From Psettodes erumei (taxonomy: Eukaryota > Chordata > Actinopteri > Pleuronectiformes > Psettodidae), in assembly GCA_016785225.1 (NCBI GenBank), contig JAFBJZ010000847.1:1-64000 (forward strand): a stretch of DNA of 64,000 bases, written 5' to 3'. Of this stretch, positions 12,833 to 24,978 are shown in pieces (positions within the stretch are counted from its first letter, which is position 1; each line of letters starts with the position of its first letter). Below the pieces are notes generated by a model, which saw nothing but the letters and a program-made list of their open reading frames with translations, did not search any database and was not told the DNA's origin. Position numbers and translations under genes: made by a program.

Positions 12833-14081
12833 AACAGGATAATGCTGTCTCTTTTTTTTAGTGCTCATCATAGTTTCACACCGCCCATCAGGGCATGGGA
12901 AGATGTGGGGGGAGGGTAGACAGATTGAATTATCTCTGCAGACACAGATTGTCATGGCTACATCACTTACATACTGTATTTTCTGTTCATCACTTAAAGC
13001 TTTTGCTGTTGTGAATTTGGAGCTAATCTTGAGTTTCTGTCTCACAAATACAAAATTTCTATTCTACCTGAAAAGGAGAGTAGACTGCATTAGTGTTCAT
13101 GTGTGGCACATGGTGTTTCAAAAGATCCCCTCACCACCACGACCACAACTTTTTTTAAAATTTTCAAATGTAAGTGTCAAGAACACAGCATAATTACTTC
13201 TTGTAGTCACCTGATTTATTGCATCATCAAGTCTTTGGCTGCATCCTTATTAAGTCATGCTTAGTACAGTACCGCCAGCTGAGGGCGCTCCACCCTGGGG
13301 ACGACACTAATGTGACGTCATTAGAAGTACTAGTAGAAGAGTGACGTGCGATGAGTTCAAGCACATACATGAAACGTAGAGCTTGTGACCGAAAGTATTT
13401 CTTTGTATTTTCCACAGATACAGTAATTACAAACCAAACACTGGCAATACACCACAGTAGTACACTTGAGTGAACTCTTCTGTGAAGTTTGTGCCTGTAA
13501 TACGTGGACACATTGGACTTGATTGTAGCTGAACGCGAACGTTGCCTCGCTTCAGCAATTACAATGACAGCACGAAAGTCTGGGTCTTTTTTGTGTTAGC
13601 TAAAATAGACCGACTAAATGAAGAGTAAGATGTATGTGTTTTATAGTAGTCTGTGTAAGTGGCTGCATAGAGGGAATGGTAACACATAGTTTAGTCGTGT
13701 GTGCGTGTGTGTGTGTGTTTGTGTGTGTGTCAGAGTCAAGCAGCCTTGCTGGGCTAGTGGTTACATAAATTAATGTGTAAATGCTAATCGTAACTAGCAT
13801 GCTAACGTTGCAGCCTATGTCATTTCTGCAATGTTCTTGTTCATTTCTTTCAGGAGTATGATGCAGAAAATTATGAAGAGGAAAATAGAGAGAAAGTAAT
13901 AGAGTTCCTGGTGCCAAGTCTGTGCCATTTAAAATAAAATGTTGTACTTTTTATTTCAGAAAATGCCATCACAACTTTACAGAGTCAGACAGTTTAACAC
14001 GTTTTACTTTCTTTTAAGTGTCAGGAAAAGAAAGTAAATTTTCAAGTGGATCATTTCACGGAAAATATCATTAGTTCTGCT
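12833..14081. other. Intergenic stretch between C and D
   Basis: No gene recognised. It contains a (GT)n-rich tract at about 13698-13730 and sequence with the look of old interspersed repeats around 13260-13900 (for example a stretch rich in GCTAAC/CTAGC words), which cannot be assigned to a family by eye. Confidence 0.5.
13698..13730. repeat. (GT)n microsatellite, interrupted
   Basis: GTGTGCGTGTGTGTGTGTGT followed by TTGTGTGTGTGT; a simple dinucleotide repeat. Confidence 0.9.
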
Positions 14082-17000
14082 TTACTTCTTTGGGGCGCCT
14101 CGACCCATGATCACTTTCTTCGTGTTTCTATCTGGTCTCAGCAGGATAATGTAACATTTGGGTCCAAACAGTGCCACCAAGAGGCCAAAACTGGAGGCCA
14201 GGATGGCGAAAACCTCCACTGCATCTGCATATTTGCCTGGCGAGTTGACATAAGCAGGGACAAATGCCACCCACACAGCACAGAAGATCAACATGCTGAA
14301 AGTTATGAGTTTGGCCTCATTGAAGTTGTCTGGAAGGTTCCTTGCCAGAAACGCTAACAGGAAACTGAGGATAGCTAGCAAACCAATGTAGCCAAGCAAC
14401 ACCCCAAAACCAATTGTGGAGCCAACTACACACTCATAAACTATCTTGTCATTGTGGTACTGGGTGTTTTTATGAGGAGCTGGTGAAGCAGAGACAAGCC
14501 AGGCAATGCAGATTGTTGCCTGAATGGAAGTCAGTACAAGAACCGTCCCTCTCTGCTGCATGGCACCAAACCACTTCAGACTGGCTCCACCTCCAGGCTT
14601 GGAGGCCTTGAACACAGCCAGAACCACCATGGTTTTCACGAGGATACATGAGACGCAAAGCACAAAGCTGATGCCAAATGCTGCATGTCTCAGTTGACAT
14701 GTCCAAAGTCTGGGTCGTCCAATGAACAGCAACGAGCACAGGAAACACAGCTTAAGTGACACCAAGAGCAGGAAACTGAGTTCTGAATTGTTGGCACGCA
14801 CCATAGGTGTGCTGCGATGATGGATGAAGATTCCCAGGACAACAGCACAGATAAATGTTCCCAGCAAAGAGGCAGTTGTCAAGCAAATTCCCAGAGGTTC
14901 ATAGTAGGAGAGGAACTCAGTTTTCTTAGGAACACAGTGGTCACGTTGGGGGCTGGACCAGAAATCCTCTGGACAACTGGTGCACTCCATGGAGTCTGAC
15001 AAAAACAGAAAAATGTCTACTGTCAATGTGGAAATGTGTTAATATGTTAATATTGTGCATTCAGAGGAAACCTATAGTGTTTTACAATAAACACCAACCA
15101 CCACTGATATATCACTCCAAACAGAAGGGCAAAGTTGTGACAAGGGAAAGATATTTCCCTGCCTTTTCCATTTCTTCTATTAGCTTGTGGTTGGATGTAT
15201 ACAGCTGTTTCACCTGTAACACTTCTTTTTCTACCAAACAGCAAGAGTCTTTATCCACTGCCAGGCAGCAGGAGTTGTAATTGCAGCAACAAGAGCATGA
15301 TCACTCTCACATGTCGGTGAGAAACAAACCAAATTTACTAAACTCCACATTAATTACAAAACAAGAAATGCAAACAGTGTTTCATAATCGGCACTAACCT
15401 GTTTCATTGCTGATCTTTCCCTCAGAACAAGGGATGCAGTCAAAACAGCACACGGGCTGCCCCTTCTTTCTGGCCATGCGAGTACCAGGTAGGCAGCGCT
15501 CACTACAAATAGACCTAGGAGGCTGAAGGGATTATGAGAACTATTGTCATATAGCATTTGATGCTGTTAAGTGAGTTATCATCAGGCTAAAAACTGTAAC
15601 ATCAGTAAGTAGAAGTAACCTGTTTCGATTCGAAGTTCCAGAAAATTCTGTCCTCGTGAAGCGTGAGCTCTTCACCTTCAGCTGACTCTTGAACTTCACC
15701 CACATTCTGAATCTTTGTTGTGCCATCAGGAAGCCGGCGCCAGTTCATGATGTCATAAATTGGTAAGGCATCGCCATTCTCGTCAAATGACACTTGGTCC
15801 CCAAATAGTGTGGTGAAGTTTACACCGTCCAAATAATGCACCAGCTTCAAATGGGTGACAGGAAATGTAAGGCAGGATGTAAATGACTTCATCCAAATAT
15901 GGACCTGAGCAGTTAATGTGTGTCCTGTTTATTTTTTATAACATGTTTTTGATACAAGCTTTGTTGAAATTATAATGTAATAATATTGTAGGGTAAAAAG
16001 TACTGTGTGCCTGGATCTTCCAGTTCAAAGTTTGTTTTCATCACTGACCACACCCAGAATCACTGATATGTGTGACATACAGTGTGCTATGTTGATCCTG
16101 TGACCACACCCAACACTAGTGTCTCAGTGTCCTGGAGTCCAAACTGTATATCACTGCAGCCGGGTGAAAAGAAAATCCACAAAAGAGTGTTTAAGCTGTT
16201 TGAATTAATTACTATTTCTAAATATAGTCAAATTTTTTCCAGACACTGGATGCAGGCAGTTTTTACCTGTCTGAATCTATTCTGAAAAATGGGCTGATTA
16301 TTGATAGCAATGTAATATATATATATAACTACATTATTTTTAGTATTTGGAAACATAAACAGGTTGAGTGTAATTTGATTTCACACCTGCCATGGCTCCA
16401 GTCTTTGCAAGGTGGCACAGCTGTGCCCGCTGAAAGGCCCACCCCCTGGCACACAGCGCAGCATGCTGTCGAGGGCATATGCCAGAGCATACACTGCCTT
16501 GTATACGTTGTACTCCGGCCTGAGGTTTGAAACATCAAACAACTCACTCTCCACATTATGTAGGTCCTCCTGTCCAGTGCATAGCGCTCCCCCAGCTTCT
16601 ACCCAACCTACTGGAGGTGGAGGAAATCTACACTGAAATATATCCTCCCAAAACTGATTTACCTGAAATTTAAAAATGAATAAATAAATAAATCAGTGTT
16701 TAAAAAAACCCAAACCACAAAATGTATTGCTACAATTACAGGTCACATTGAAAAATTTAACTCTCACAATACTATTTCCATAGATGTTAGGATATTGGTC
16801 AGGGTGTATTCTTAAGAGGAAGTCCTTGAATCCTCTGATTTCTCCTCGGCGGATGGCAATGCCCAGTGTTCCACCCAGGTATGGTATGAAGGCGGGCTTC
16901 TGAAGTACATCAACTGATGTCCAGGCTTCACTGGCCATCCACTGCAGGCCTGTCACATTCTGCCTCACCACCTGCACATTGCATTTCAAAATACAATATA

Positions 17001-18727
17001 GTCTGCTTCGTCATGTGCAATTCTTGACTTAATCTTTTCTCTTCATACAGCAGCAGGGAGAAAAAGGAATAAATTACAAATGAGCTCTGCGGTTGCTATG
17101 ATCTAAATCTGAGGGAACTTGCAGACACATAAATAACAGAAAAACATAGATTCATAATTAACATGGTATTTTGAACCCAACCTCCTCCACTAGTTGATAA
17201 ATGTGGATTTCATGGGCAAACACAATGACCACGCGAGATGTTGATTTCTTCATCACACCCACAATCCTCCTTAGTTCAGCTGGGTCACTGCCCCAAGGCA
17301 AAACCTCTATATAGGCCAGACATCCTCCACCTGACGTAGCCAATTCAGACTGGAAGGATCGGGCAACGTGTAGCCCATAATCGTCATCGCTGACCAGCAG
17401 GCCTACCCAAGTCCAGCCAAAGTGTTTTAGAATCTGAATCATAGCTCGTACCTGTGTGGATAGAAAACCGTTTCAGTTGTTGTAAGGTTCACAGCAGAAT
17501 TAGAGAAAATTCAGCATTGTGATTTCAGTCTATATGATCCACAAAGCATATATTTCCCTTTGCCTCAAACTTTAGAAGTGTTGGGAAGACTTCTTTATGA
17601 TGGTTTGTGCTTTCAAGGTTTGCTATAAAAATATTTGGCAGTTAATTATTTTGCTCAGAGTTTCACCTGAAAAGCATCACTCGGGATTGTTCTGAAGAAG
17701 GATGGAAACCGCTGCCGATTACTGAGGCAGGAACATGTGGCAAAATGACTCACCTGAAATGACATAAACAGTGTGAGCACAGGTTGTGTCCAGTATCTCA
17801 TGTTAAGTCCATAGAGCCATTTAAAAATATTTGACTCTTTTTAACAACATGTCAGTGCTTACTCTGGAATACAGTAAATCCGTAAACAGAAGATAAAATT
17901 AAAGCTCACCATGGGCAATCTGAATAAACCTAACACATCGGAGGTGGCGATAGAAAACGTGGAGTAGGAATCACCTACAATCCCCAGGACCGGAGGGGTC
18001 CCCAAACAGTTCTCCTGAAGCTGAAACTGCTCCTCCTGGCCACTGGCCAGCGCCAAAGCAGCACGAAATCCGATAACAAGTGCACCACAGTTGTCATACA
18101 GGCTGTATCCCAGAGTCACGTTAGGCAGCAGATTAGTGTTTCTGTTGATCTCATCAACAGCAAAGACCATGGTCATGGCATGCCTGAACCCTTGAGTGTC
18201 AAAGCTAAAACACAAAATGTTCATATTAACAACTAATTATATTGCAAGAAGTAAGAACACGAAAACACAACTGTTTTACCCGCATTATCGATACATGCTG
18301 TATTAATACAAGCTACTCTTTAAACATAGAAATATCTCATTATTAAGATGCATATAACAATGCTTGAGACCTATTTCAACACAGATCTTTCATTTTATTC
18401 TCTTAAGGGCTTGAAGACTGACAAGACAAGAATAACATTCAAATATCTAACTTGTTTGTTGTTTTTATGCAAGACTCACCCAGTGCAGGTGGGCTGACGT
18501 GGCTCTGAAGTGAATGTCCACTCAGGGAAGACTGAGGTGTAGTGGACTTCAACCAGCCCACCCAGAATCACATCCCCAGCCTTGTGCAAGCCGTTGAGAT
18601 GAAACTGTCTCCGTAACTTGCAAGAGAAGGAAAGAGAGGAAGATGCTCGGAGGAAAAATGAAGAGGAGAACAAAAGCAAGACCATGTGGATACAAATGAG
18701 TAAGTGTATGTCAGAAAGTACCCCCAT
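14082..18727 (-). CDS. OlfC/V2R-like receptor D, intact, nine exons
   Basis: The only fully readable member of the A/B/C/D/F subfamily, 880 residues. Exons (minus): 18727-18480, 18204-17910, 17753-17667, 17451-17182, 16971-16768, 16662-16387, 15844-15620, 15522-15399 and 14995-14082. Total 2643 nt, all phases consistent, all GT-AG. Residues 1 to about 25 are a signal peptide; VFT runs to about 460 plus the exon-7 segment to 535; NCD3G 536-610; 7TM about 612-860; a short tail ends GAPKK. Pocket residues: Asp of IPSD, Tyr of DDDYG, Glu of ASEAW. TM3 and ECL2 cysteines are present, as is the FNEAKLITFSML loop-to-TM6 motif. It probably senses amino acids at olfactory neuron surfaces (family knowledge). 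It is divergently arranged with E, with start codons about 1.1 kb apart. Confidence 0.92.
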
Positions 18728-18778
18728 AACTGCCCTCCTCCCTTAACCCCGTCTCTATTCGTCATGATCAGTTGCTTA

Positions 18779-18786
18779 TTTTTATA
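18779..18786 (-). promoter_or_regulatory. TATA box of gene D
   Basis: The minus strand reads CATATAAAAAT about 55 nt upstream of the ATG of D. Similar boxes at similar spacing precede C, F, K, M and others. Confidence 0.55.
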
Positions 18787-19757
18787 TGCAGGGCTTTGTC
18801 ATCCTGTGTGTCCTTTTCGTCACTGTTTAATCTTTCATAACACCCAATTAGGGCACGGCCAGTAGTGTGGGCAGGACATAACAAACAGACAATATGATTT
18901 CAACTGTGTACAGATGAAGAGTTTCAAAGTAATCAAATTACATATACTCCAATTAGTTCATGCACATTGACAAAAACTCTTCACAAAAACTTCTCAAATA
19001 CGCAATGAGCCATGTTACATACAATATAACTTAAATAAAGGTAAACGTAAATTTAATTTCTAAGTAGCCATTTTTTCTCTAATAATAATTCTGTAATCTC
19101 TAATAATTTCTCTAATATAGTGAAAAAAAAGCAGAGGGAGCCTTAACGTGAGCATCTGTCTCCCACTTCTTTCCTTTAACTGTAGATGTACAGTACCTGG
19201 ATGACACCTTATATATGTGTGTTTAAGCATTAATAAAAATATAAAATGACCAACAGAACTGCACAAAACACAATGTATGATCATCGTAAGAAAGATTAGA
19301 AAGAAAATAATTCCAGTGGGTATGTTGGCCTTGTATGACATCTCTCTTGAGCTACGCTTTGTTGGCTTTTCTATCCTCCTTTAAAACTACTTGACTTTGT
19401 CATGGCTCAGACATCCAACAGACCCAGCTTCGCATTGTTTTTTTTCCAAATTCAAATAAAAACTGATAAAGATAAAAACTGTGTTGAACTGTACAAACCC
19501 AAACATCCATTAGGTGAGCAGGTTAAATCCTTACTGTAATATAAGTTAGAACAAATCAAAAAAGGGGAAAGGGTAGGATAAAATTGGTGAGATATCTGGT
19601 GTTGAGGGTTAGGGTTCATGGTAACCTGAAGCAGGAGCGCTTACTGAAGGTTATACTTTAAATGTAACCTATAGAACTAACAATTTGAGTTAAACAAACA
19701 CCACTGGGTGTGGAAATTCTGGATGTACAGTAGGAGGGAGGCTTCTGTCTTAAACAC
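18787..19757. other. Shared upstream region of divergent genes D and E
   Basis: About 1 kb of AT-rich sequence between two TATA boxes pointing outward. No coding exon seen. It could hold regulatory sites for both receptors, but no specific motif could be assigned. Confidence 0.5.
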
Positions 19758-19765
19758 TATATAAA
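19758..19765 (+). promoter_or_regulatory. TATA box of gene E
   Basis: TATATAAA lies 50 nt upstream of the ATG of gene E, the same TATA-to-ATG distance as in several neighbouring receptors. Confidence 0.6.
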
Positions 19766-19807
19766 CCAGTGTAAACACACTCACACCCCATACAGACACA
19801 GGTGGGG

Positions 19808-22800
19808 ATGATGATCACAGCTCTGCTTATAGGCCTGAGATTGGTTGTGGGTTTGTTTGAGCTGGACTCAGCTCTCATCACCGCGACTTCATCTGTGACA
19901 TGCAAGCTGCAGGGTCCCGCTCATCTACCTGCGTTCTCAATGGATGGTGACTACGTTATTGGGGGTGTTTTTTCCATACACTACTACATGCACACAGTCA
20001 AGCATAACTACACCACTGTGCCTGAGCCACTCAGGTGCACAGGGAGGTCAGTAAGAGGGGGATGTGGGGGTTAAAAAGAAGTTTAACTGTGTGGGGAAGG
20101 AAATGTAATTTGTAAAATGTGCTTACAATATTGTTGCAAGGCTTCTGTACAGTAATGAAAACTTGATTCCCCCCCACATTTTTAAAACATTAACGGCCAA
20201 AGGACTATTTTTAATCTATAAATTACAGGTGCAATATTCACAAAAACAGTAATGTGGCTGCCCGGAAAAGATCAATCTTTGTATTTGTTAATTTTAACGG
20301 AATTTGTGGACATATGATTTTGATTATGGTCCAGAGATGCAGCGCATTTATCAGTTATTGTCCGTAAATATGAATTGCATTCATTCATTGTGCGTATAAA
20401 AGTGTGGCTTGTCCTCATCGCGCGTAAACTCGAGTGTCTCCGTGCAGTATCGACTCCCGTGAACTGCGCTTCTCCCGCGCGATGATCTTCGCTATTGAGG
20501 AGATTAACAACAGCACGAGCCTGCTGCCGGGCATCCGGCTCGGTTATCAGATCCACGACTCGTGCGCCTCGGTGCCCATGGCAGTGCGAGCGGCGTTCCA
20601 GCTCTCAAACGGCCTTGAGCCGGTGTTTAACACCGGCGACAGCTGCTCGCAGTCGGGTGCGGTGATGGCTCTCGTTGGCGAGTCTGGGTCCACGCCGTCC
20701 ATCAGCATGTCGCGCGTCATCGGGTCCTTCAACATACCTCAAGTAAATATCTTGAATGTCTCCTTAACTTTATTTAAGACCAGTGCATTTTTGGTTTGTC
20801 ATGAAGAAATTACATTATTTGTTTTTTGCTTCAGGTGAGCCACTTTGCCACATGTGCCTGCTTGTCCAATAAGCAGCAATACCCGAGTTTCTTCAGAACA
20901 ATTCCCAGCGACCAGTTCCAGGCCAATGCGCTGGCCAAACTGGTGAAACACTTTGGCTGGACTTGGATAGGCGCCGTCCGTTCGGATTCGGACTACGGCA
21001 ATAATGGCATGGCGGCTTTCCTGCAGGCAGCGCACAAAGAGGGGATCTGCGTGGAGTACTCCGAAGCTTTCTACCGGACCCACCCACGTAGCAAGATCCA
21101 GAGAGTGGCTGATGTTATCCGCAGGTGTCTGCATCACTTACACCTTGACCTTCTGCACACACCACAACAATGTTTGTATTGTGTTTCTGATGATGGTTTT
21201 AATTGTGTTTATTGCTCCCATAAATGGTCAAAGAGACAACTACTGTACTTTCAACACATTGAAATATTTATTGTTTGAGTTTGATTGTGTTTTTAATCCT
21301 AATACATATTGATAGGTTTCATGTTAATATTGGTAAAATGCCTCCCTAGGTCAACGGCTGTGGTTGTTGTGGCATTTGCAGCCTCTGGAGACATGAGGAT
21401 CCTGTTGGAGGAGCTGTGGCGGGGGGAGCCGTCCCCACCTCGCCAGTGGATAGGCAGCGAGGCCTGGGTGACAGACCCAGACATGCTGAGGTTCACCTTC
21501 TGTGCCGGAGCCATCGGATTTGGAATTCAGCAAGCTGTCATCCCCGGACTGAGAGACTTCTTGCTGGATCTCTCCCCTGCAAGAGTGGCTACATCCCCAA
21601 TGCTGACTGAGTTCTGGGAAGATGCGTTCAACTGCAGGCTGGGCAAAGGTGAGAAAGTTGTGCACATCTCATCTTTTCACAGTTGATGATGATACAGTCT
21701 CTTATTTATTTTACACACAGTAAAACAGGTCGAGTCAATTCACGTTTAAAGGCAAAGTTGTGAACAATTAACTTCACAAATCTGTGTGATTCACAAATCA
21801 CATGGATTTTTGTGAATGCAAGTTATTATACGTAAAGGTAAAAAAAAATAATACAATGAAAAGGCAAGTCTTTAAAGTAGTATGTTTAAATAAACTCAGC
21901 AGGAACACAAATGCATAAGAAGAAACAAAAATGTAATTTTGTCAAAGCTAAAAACACCTTCCTCATCGCTGTGTTTTCAGGTGCAGCCACAGACCGTGTG
22001 TGTGATGGAACTGAAGACCTACGGACTCTCCAGAACCCGTACACTGATACATCGCAGCTCCGAATAACTAACATGGTGTACAAAGCTGTGTATGCAATAG
22101 CGCATGCAATTCATAATGCAGTGTGTCAGAAAACAAATTCTTTAACTCTGTGTGACAAACTCACCAGGATTGAGTCTACACAGGTCAGTGGCAATAAGTG
22201 AACACCATGCTGCATATTATATTACACTATTTTTTTATTTCTCTGCCTCACTGTCTGAATTTACTTCATCCTCACAGGTTCTCAACCACCTTAAGAAAGT
22301 AAGATTTTCCCAAAATGGTTATGATGTGTCATTTGATGCCAATGGGGATCCCGTGGCCACGTATGAGTTGGTCAACTGGCAGAAAAGCAAGAGTGGCAGC
22401 ATTGAGTTGGTGACGGCGGGCCACTACGACGCGTCACTGCCGGTGGGCCAGGAATTCCACATCAATAGGAACCTCACCTGGTTGGAGGGTAGCACAGAAG
22501 TGAGGAGAAATGCCTTAATGTCTTAATAGTCGTGTAGCATGAGTGCATATTTATATGAGATTGTCTGTATCTATGTGACAGGTGCCCATGTCAGTGTGCG
22601 CCGACAGCTGTCCTCCAGGAACTCGTAAAGTGCTGCAGAAAGGAAAACCCATCTGCTGTTATGATTGTATACCATGTCCTGAGGGAGAGATGAGCAATGC
22701 TACAGGTCAAATAACATATTTTCTCCTGCATATCCAGAACATCAAATATACTGTATGACTGCTAACAGTCCCTTTTAATTATTTCTTTTCAGATTCCCTT

Positions 22801-23697
22801 GATTGTTTTCCCTGTCCCAAGGAGTTCTGGCCTAATGCAGAGAGAAACACTTGTTTCCCCAAGCCTGTAGAGTTCCTGTCCTTCGATGAGGTCCTGGGAA
22901 TAATCCTTGCTGCATTCTCAGTGGGGGGAGCTTGTCTTGCCATCGTTACCGCGGCCGTGTTCTTTCGCTACCGGGCGTCCCCGATTGTCAGAGCCAACAA
23001 CTCAGAGCTGAGCTTCCTGCTGCTGTTCTCGCTGACTCTGTGTTTCTTATGTTCATTAACTTTCATGGGCACGCCATCCGAGTGGTCCTGCATGCTGAGA
23101 CACACAGTGTTCGGCATCACCTTCGTCCTCTGCATCTCTTGTGTTCTGGGGAAAACTATAGTTGTGTTGATGGCCTTCAGGGCTACACTTCCAGGCAGCA
23201 ATGTCATGAAGTGGTTCGGTCCACCACAGCAAAGAATGACTGTAGTGTCCTTCACTTTTATTCAAGTTTTAATATGTACTATTTGGTTGGTTCTTAGTCC
23301 CCCTTTCCCAATGAAAAACCTCACTATATACAAGGAGAGAATTATCCTAGAGTGTGCATTAGGTTCAGCAGTTGGGTTCTGGGCTGTGCTTGGTTACATT
23401 GGCCTTCTGGCTATCTTTTGCTTTGTGTTAGCTGTCCTGGCCCGGAAACTACCCGATAACTTCAATGAAGCCAAGCTTATCACCTTCAGCATGCTGATAT
23501 TCTGTGCAGTGTGGATCACCTTCATCCCAGCGTATGTCAGCTCCCCTGGGAAATTTACTGTGGCCGTGGAGATATTTGCCATCCTGGCCTCCAGTTTTGG
23601 ACTCATTCTTTGTATATTTGCTCCCAAGTGTTTCATCATACTGTTCAAGCCAGAAAAGAACACCAAGAAACATTTAATGAACAAAAATCAATCCTAG
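19808..23697 (+). CDS. OlfC/V2R-like receptor E, intact, eight exons
   Basis: Class C olfactory receptor of 858 residues. Exons: 19808-20046, 20448-20742, 20835-21124, 21350-21648, 21981-22183, 22278-22499, 22582-22705 and 22793-23697; 2577 nt, all phases consistent. The ATG at 19808 follows a TATA box by 50 nt. Signal peptide MMITALLIGLRLVVGL; VFT with GDYVIGG, FAIEEIN, VGESGSTPS, IPSD, SDSDYG and GSEAW; NCD3G about residues 517-590; 7TM ends FAPKCFIILFKPEKNTKK. Exon 3 is cut into three by introns at different places from those of B-D/F: one phase-2 intron just before STAVVVV and one phase-1 intron after CRLGK. Exon 2 is markedly GC-rich compared with its flanks. An AATAAA at 23859-23864 is a likely polyadenylation signal. 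It is divergent from D and convergent with F. Confidence 0.92.
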
Positions 23698-24419
23698 CAC
23701 TTATGATGTTTGGAGAGATGGCAAAAGACAAAAGCTTACACTGTGCAAATTTAACAAAGTCAGAATTGTTCACCTAGTTTATTTGAATATTTAGAAATTG
23801 TTAAAATGATACTGTAATTTTGTAAATGTCATCTTAATCTGTTTTGTCTTCATTTACTAATAAATTACATACATGTTTTTAAATATAAAGTGAAAATATA
23901 AAATGAAGATCTAAGACCTTTTATAAGCACACAAATGAAGTCAAAATTCAGAACAAAAACATGAGCTTGGTCTTGACATTAAAAAAAGAAACCAAAAGTG
24001 CTTTTCATATCGAGTGTCCTGTCCTAATATTATACTCTATTTACAACCCCCATTAACAGCCTCAAAACCTCAAATTCCCCAACTGTTGATGTTGTGACAC
24101 TTGTGACTTATCATGCAATTTTTTACATAAAAGAATATTTTTTACCGTTTTCAAAAATTAACATTGACTGGGTGTCCACTCTGGACATTTGTGAGTGCTT
24201 TTGGGCAGCATATTTGTGCAATCTATTAATTTAAATCAATATTTACTGTTTTTCAGTAACAACGCGTGTAAAAAGATTTACAGTGTCACATGAACTAGTC
24301 AACAGTTTAGAAGGAAAGCTATATAGATAAAAAGAAAAAAACACAATTTTACAGTTTTCTGATGTAGAGTTTGTTAAATAATTCCAGTGCATTAGTGAAA
24401 CCTGCTATTCAGGTCACAG

Positions 24420-24930
24420 AAACAGCAGCTTTAAGGCAGCTCCGGGATCTGTACCTGCAGCCACCTGAGGAAGTGAATGTTTGTTGAATGCTGTGGGTGT
24501 TGGAGTGTGTTGCCAGTTGGCAGGTGAGGGAGGGGGCTGTAAAAGTTGACTCCAGGGATGTAGAGCATCCCCTCTCTTTCTGGGGAGGGGTGAGGGTTTG
24601 TAGAGGAGATTAAGTTATACAAACAAGATATGGTTAAGTTCAGTTCTATGCCTATGTCGAGCTCTGAACCCCTCTCCTGGATCAGGACTGCGTTCTGTTC
24701 TTTCCAAGAGTTGCCCAGTTTGATAGATGCTGGCCCGTGGATACTCATGACTCCCATGTGGCTGATGTTGCTCAGAGGATGTCCGTGACTGATGTGTGTG
24801 CTTGAGTAAGTCATCTGAGAGGTTCTGGTTGGGGTCATGTGCCACATGAGGCTTCAGTAGTTCTATTGGGGCACTTGACTGCTGGGAATGGAGAAACCTT
24901 GAGGCAGTTGATTGGGAGGAGAAGGTCAGT
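24420..24930 (-). other. Unexplained open stretch between E and F, possible exon or gene relic
   Basis: Two overlapping minus-strand frames stay open for about 100-140 codons in a region richer in GC than its surroundings. One frame (about 24930-24615) is hydrophilic, Ser/His/Gln/Arg-rich, and follows a possible acceptor (TATGCAG) near 24930. The other (24847-24431) is open to the end of the block. They could be a terminal exon, a retrocopied fragment with a frameshift, or chance. No domain is recognised and it does not resemble a receptor. The rest of 23698-24978 is AT-rich with nothing else seen. Confidence 0.25.
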
Positions 24931-24978
24931 GCTGCATAAACATAAAATAAAAGACTGGCGAAGGACTGATGTGACGCT

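Noticed and set aside
19060..19341. Minus-strand 93-codon frame in the D/E gap
   Set aside because: AT-rich, hydrophobic by composition, no splice context and no similarity to neighbours; it lies in a promoter region.
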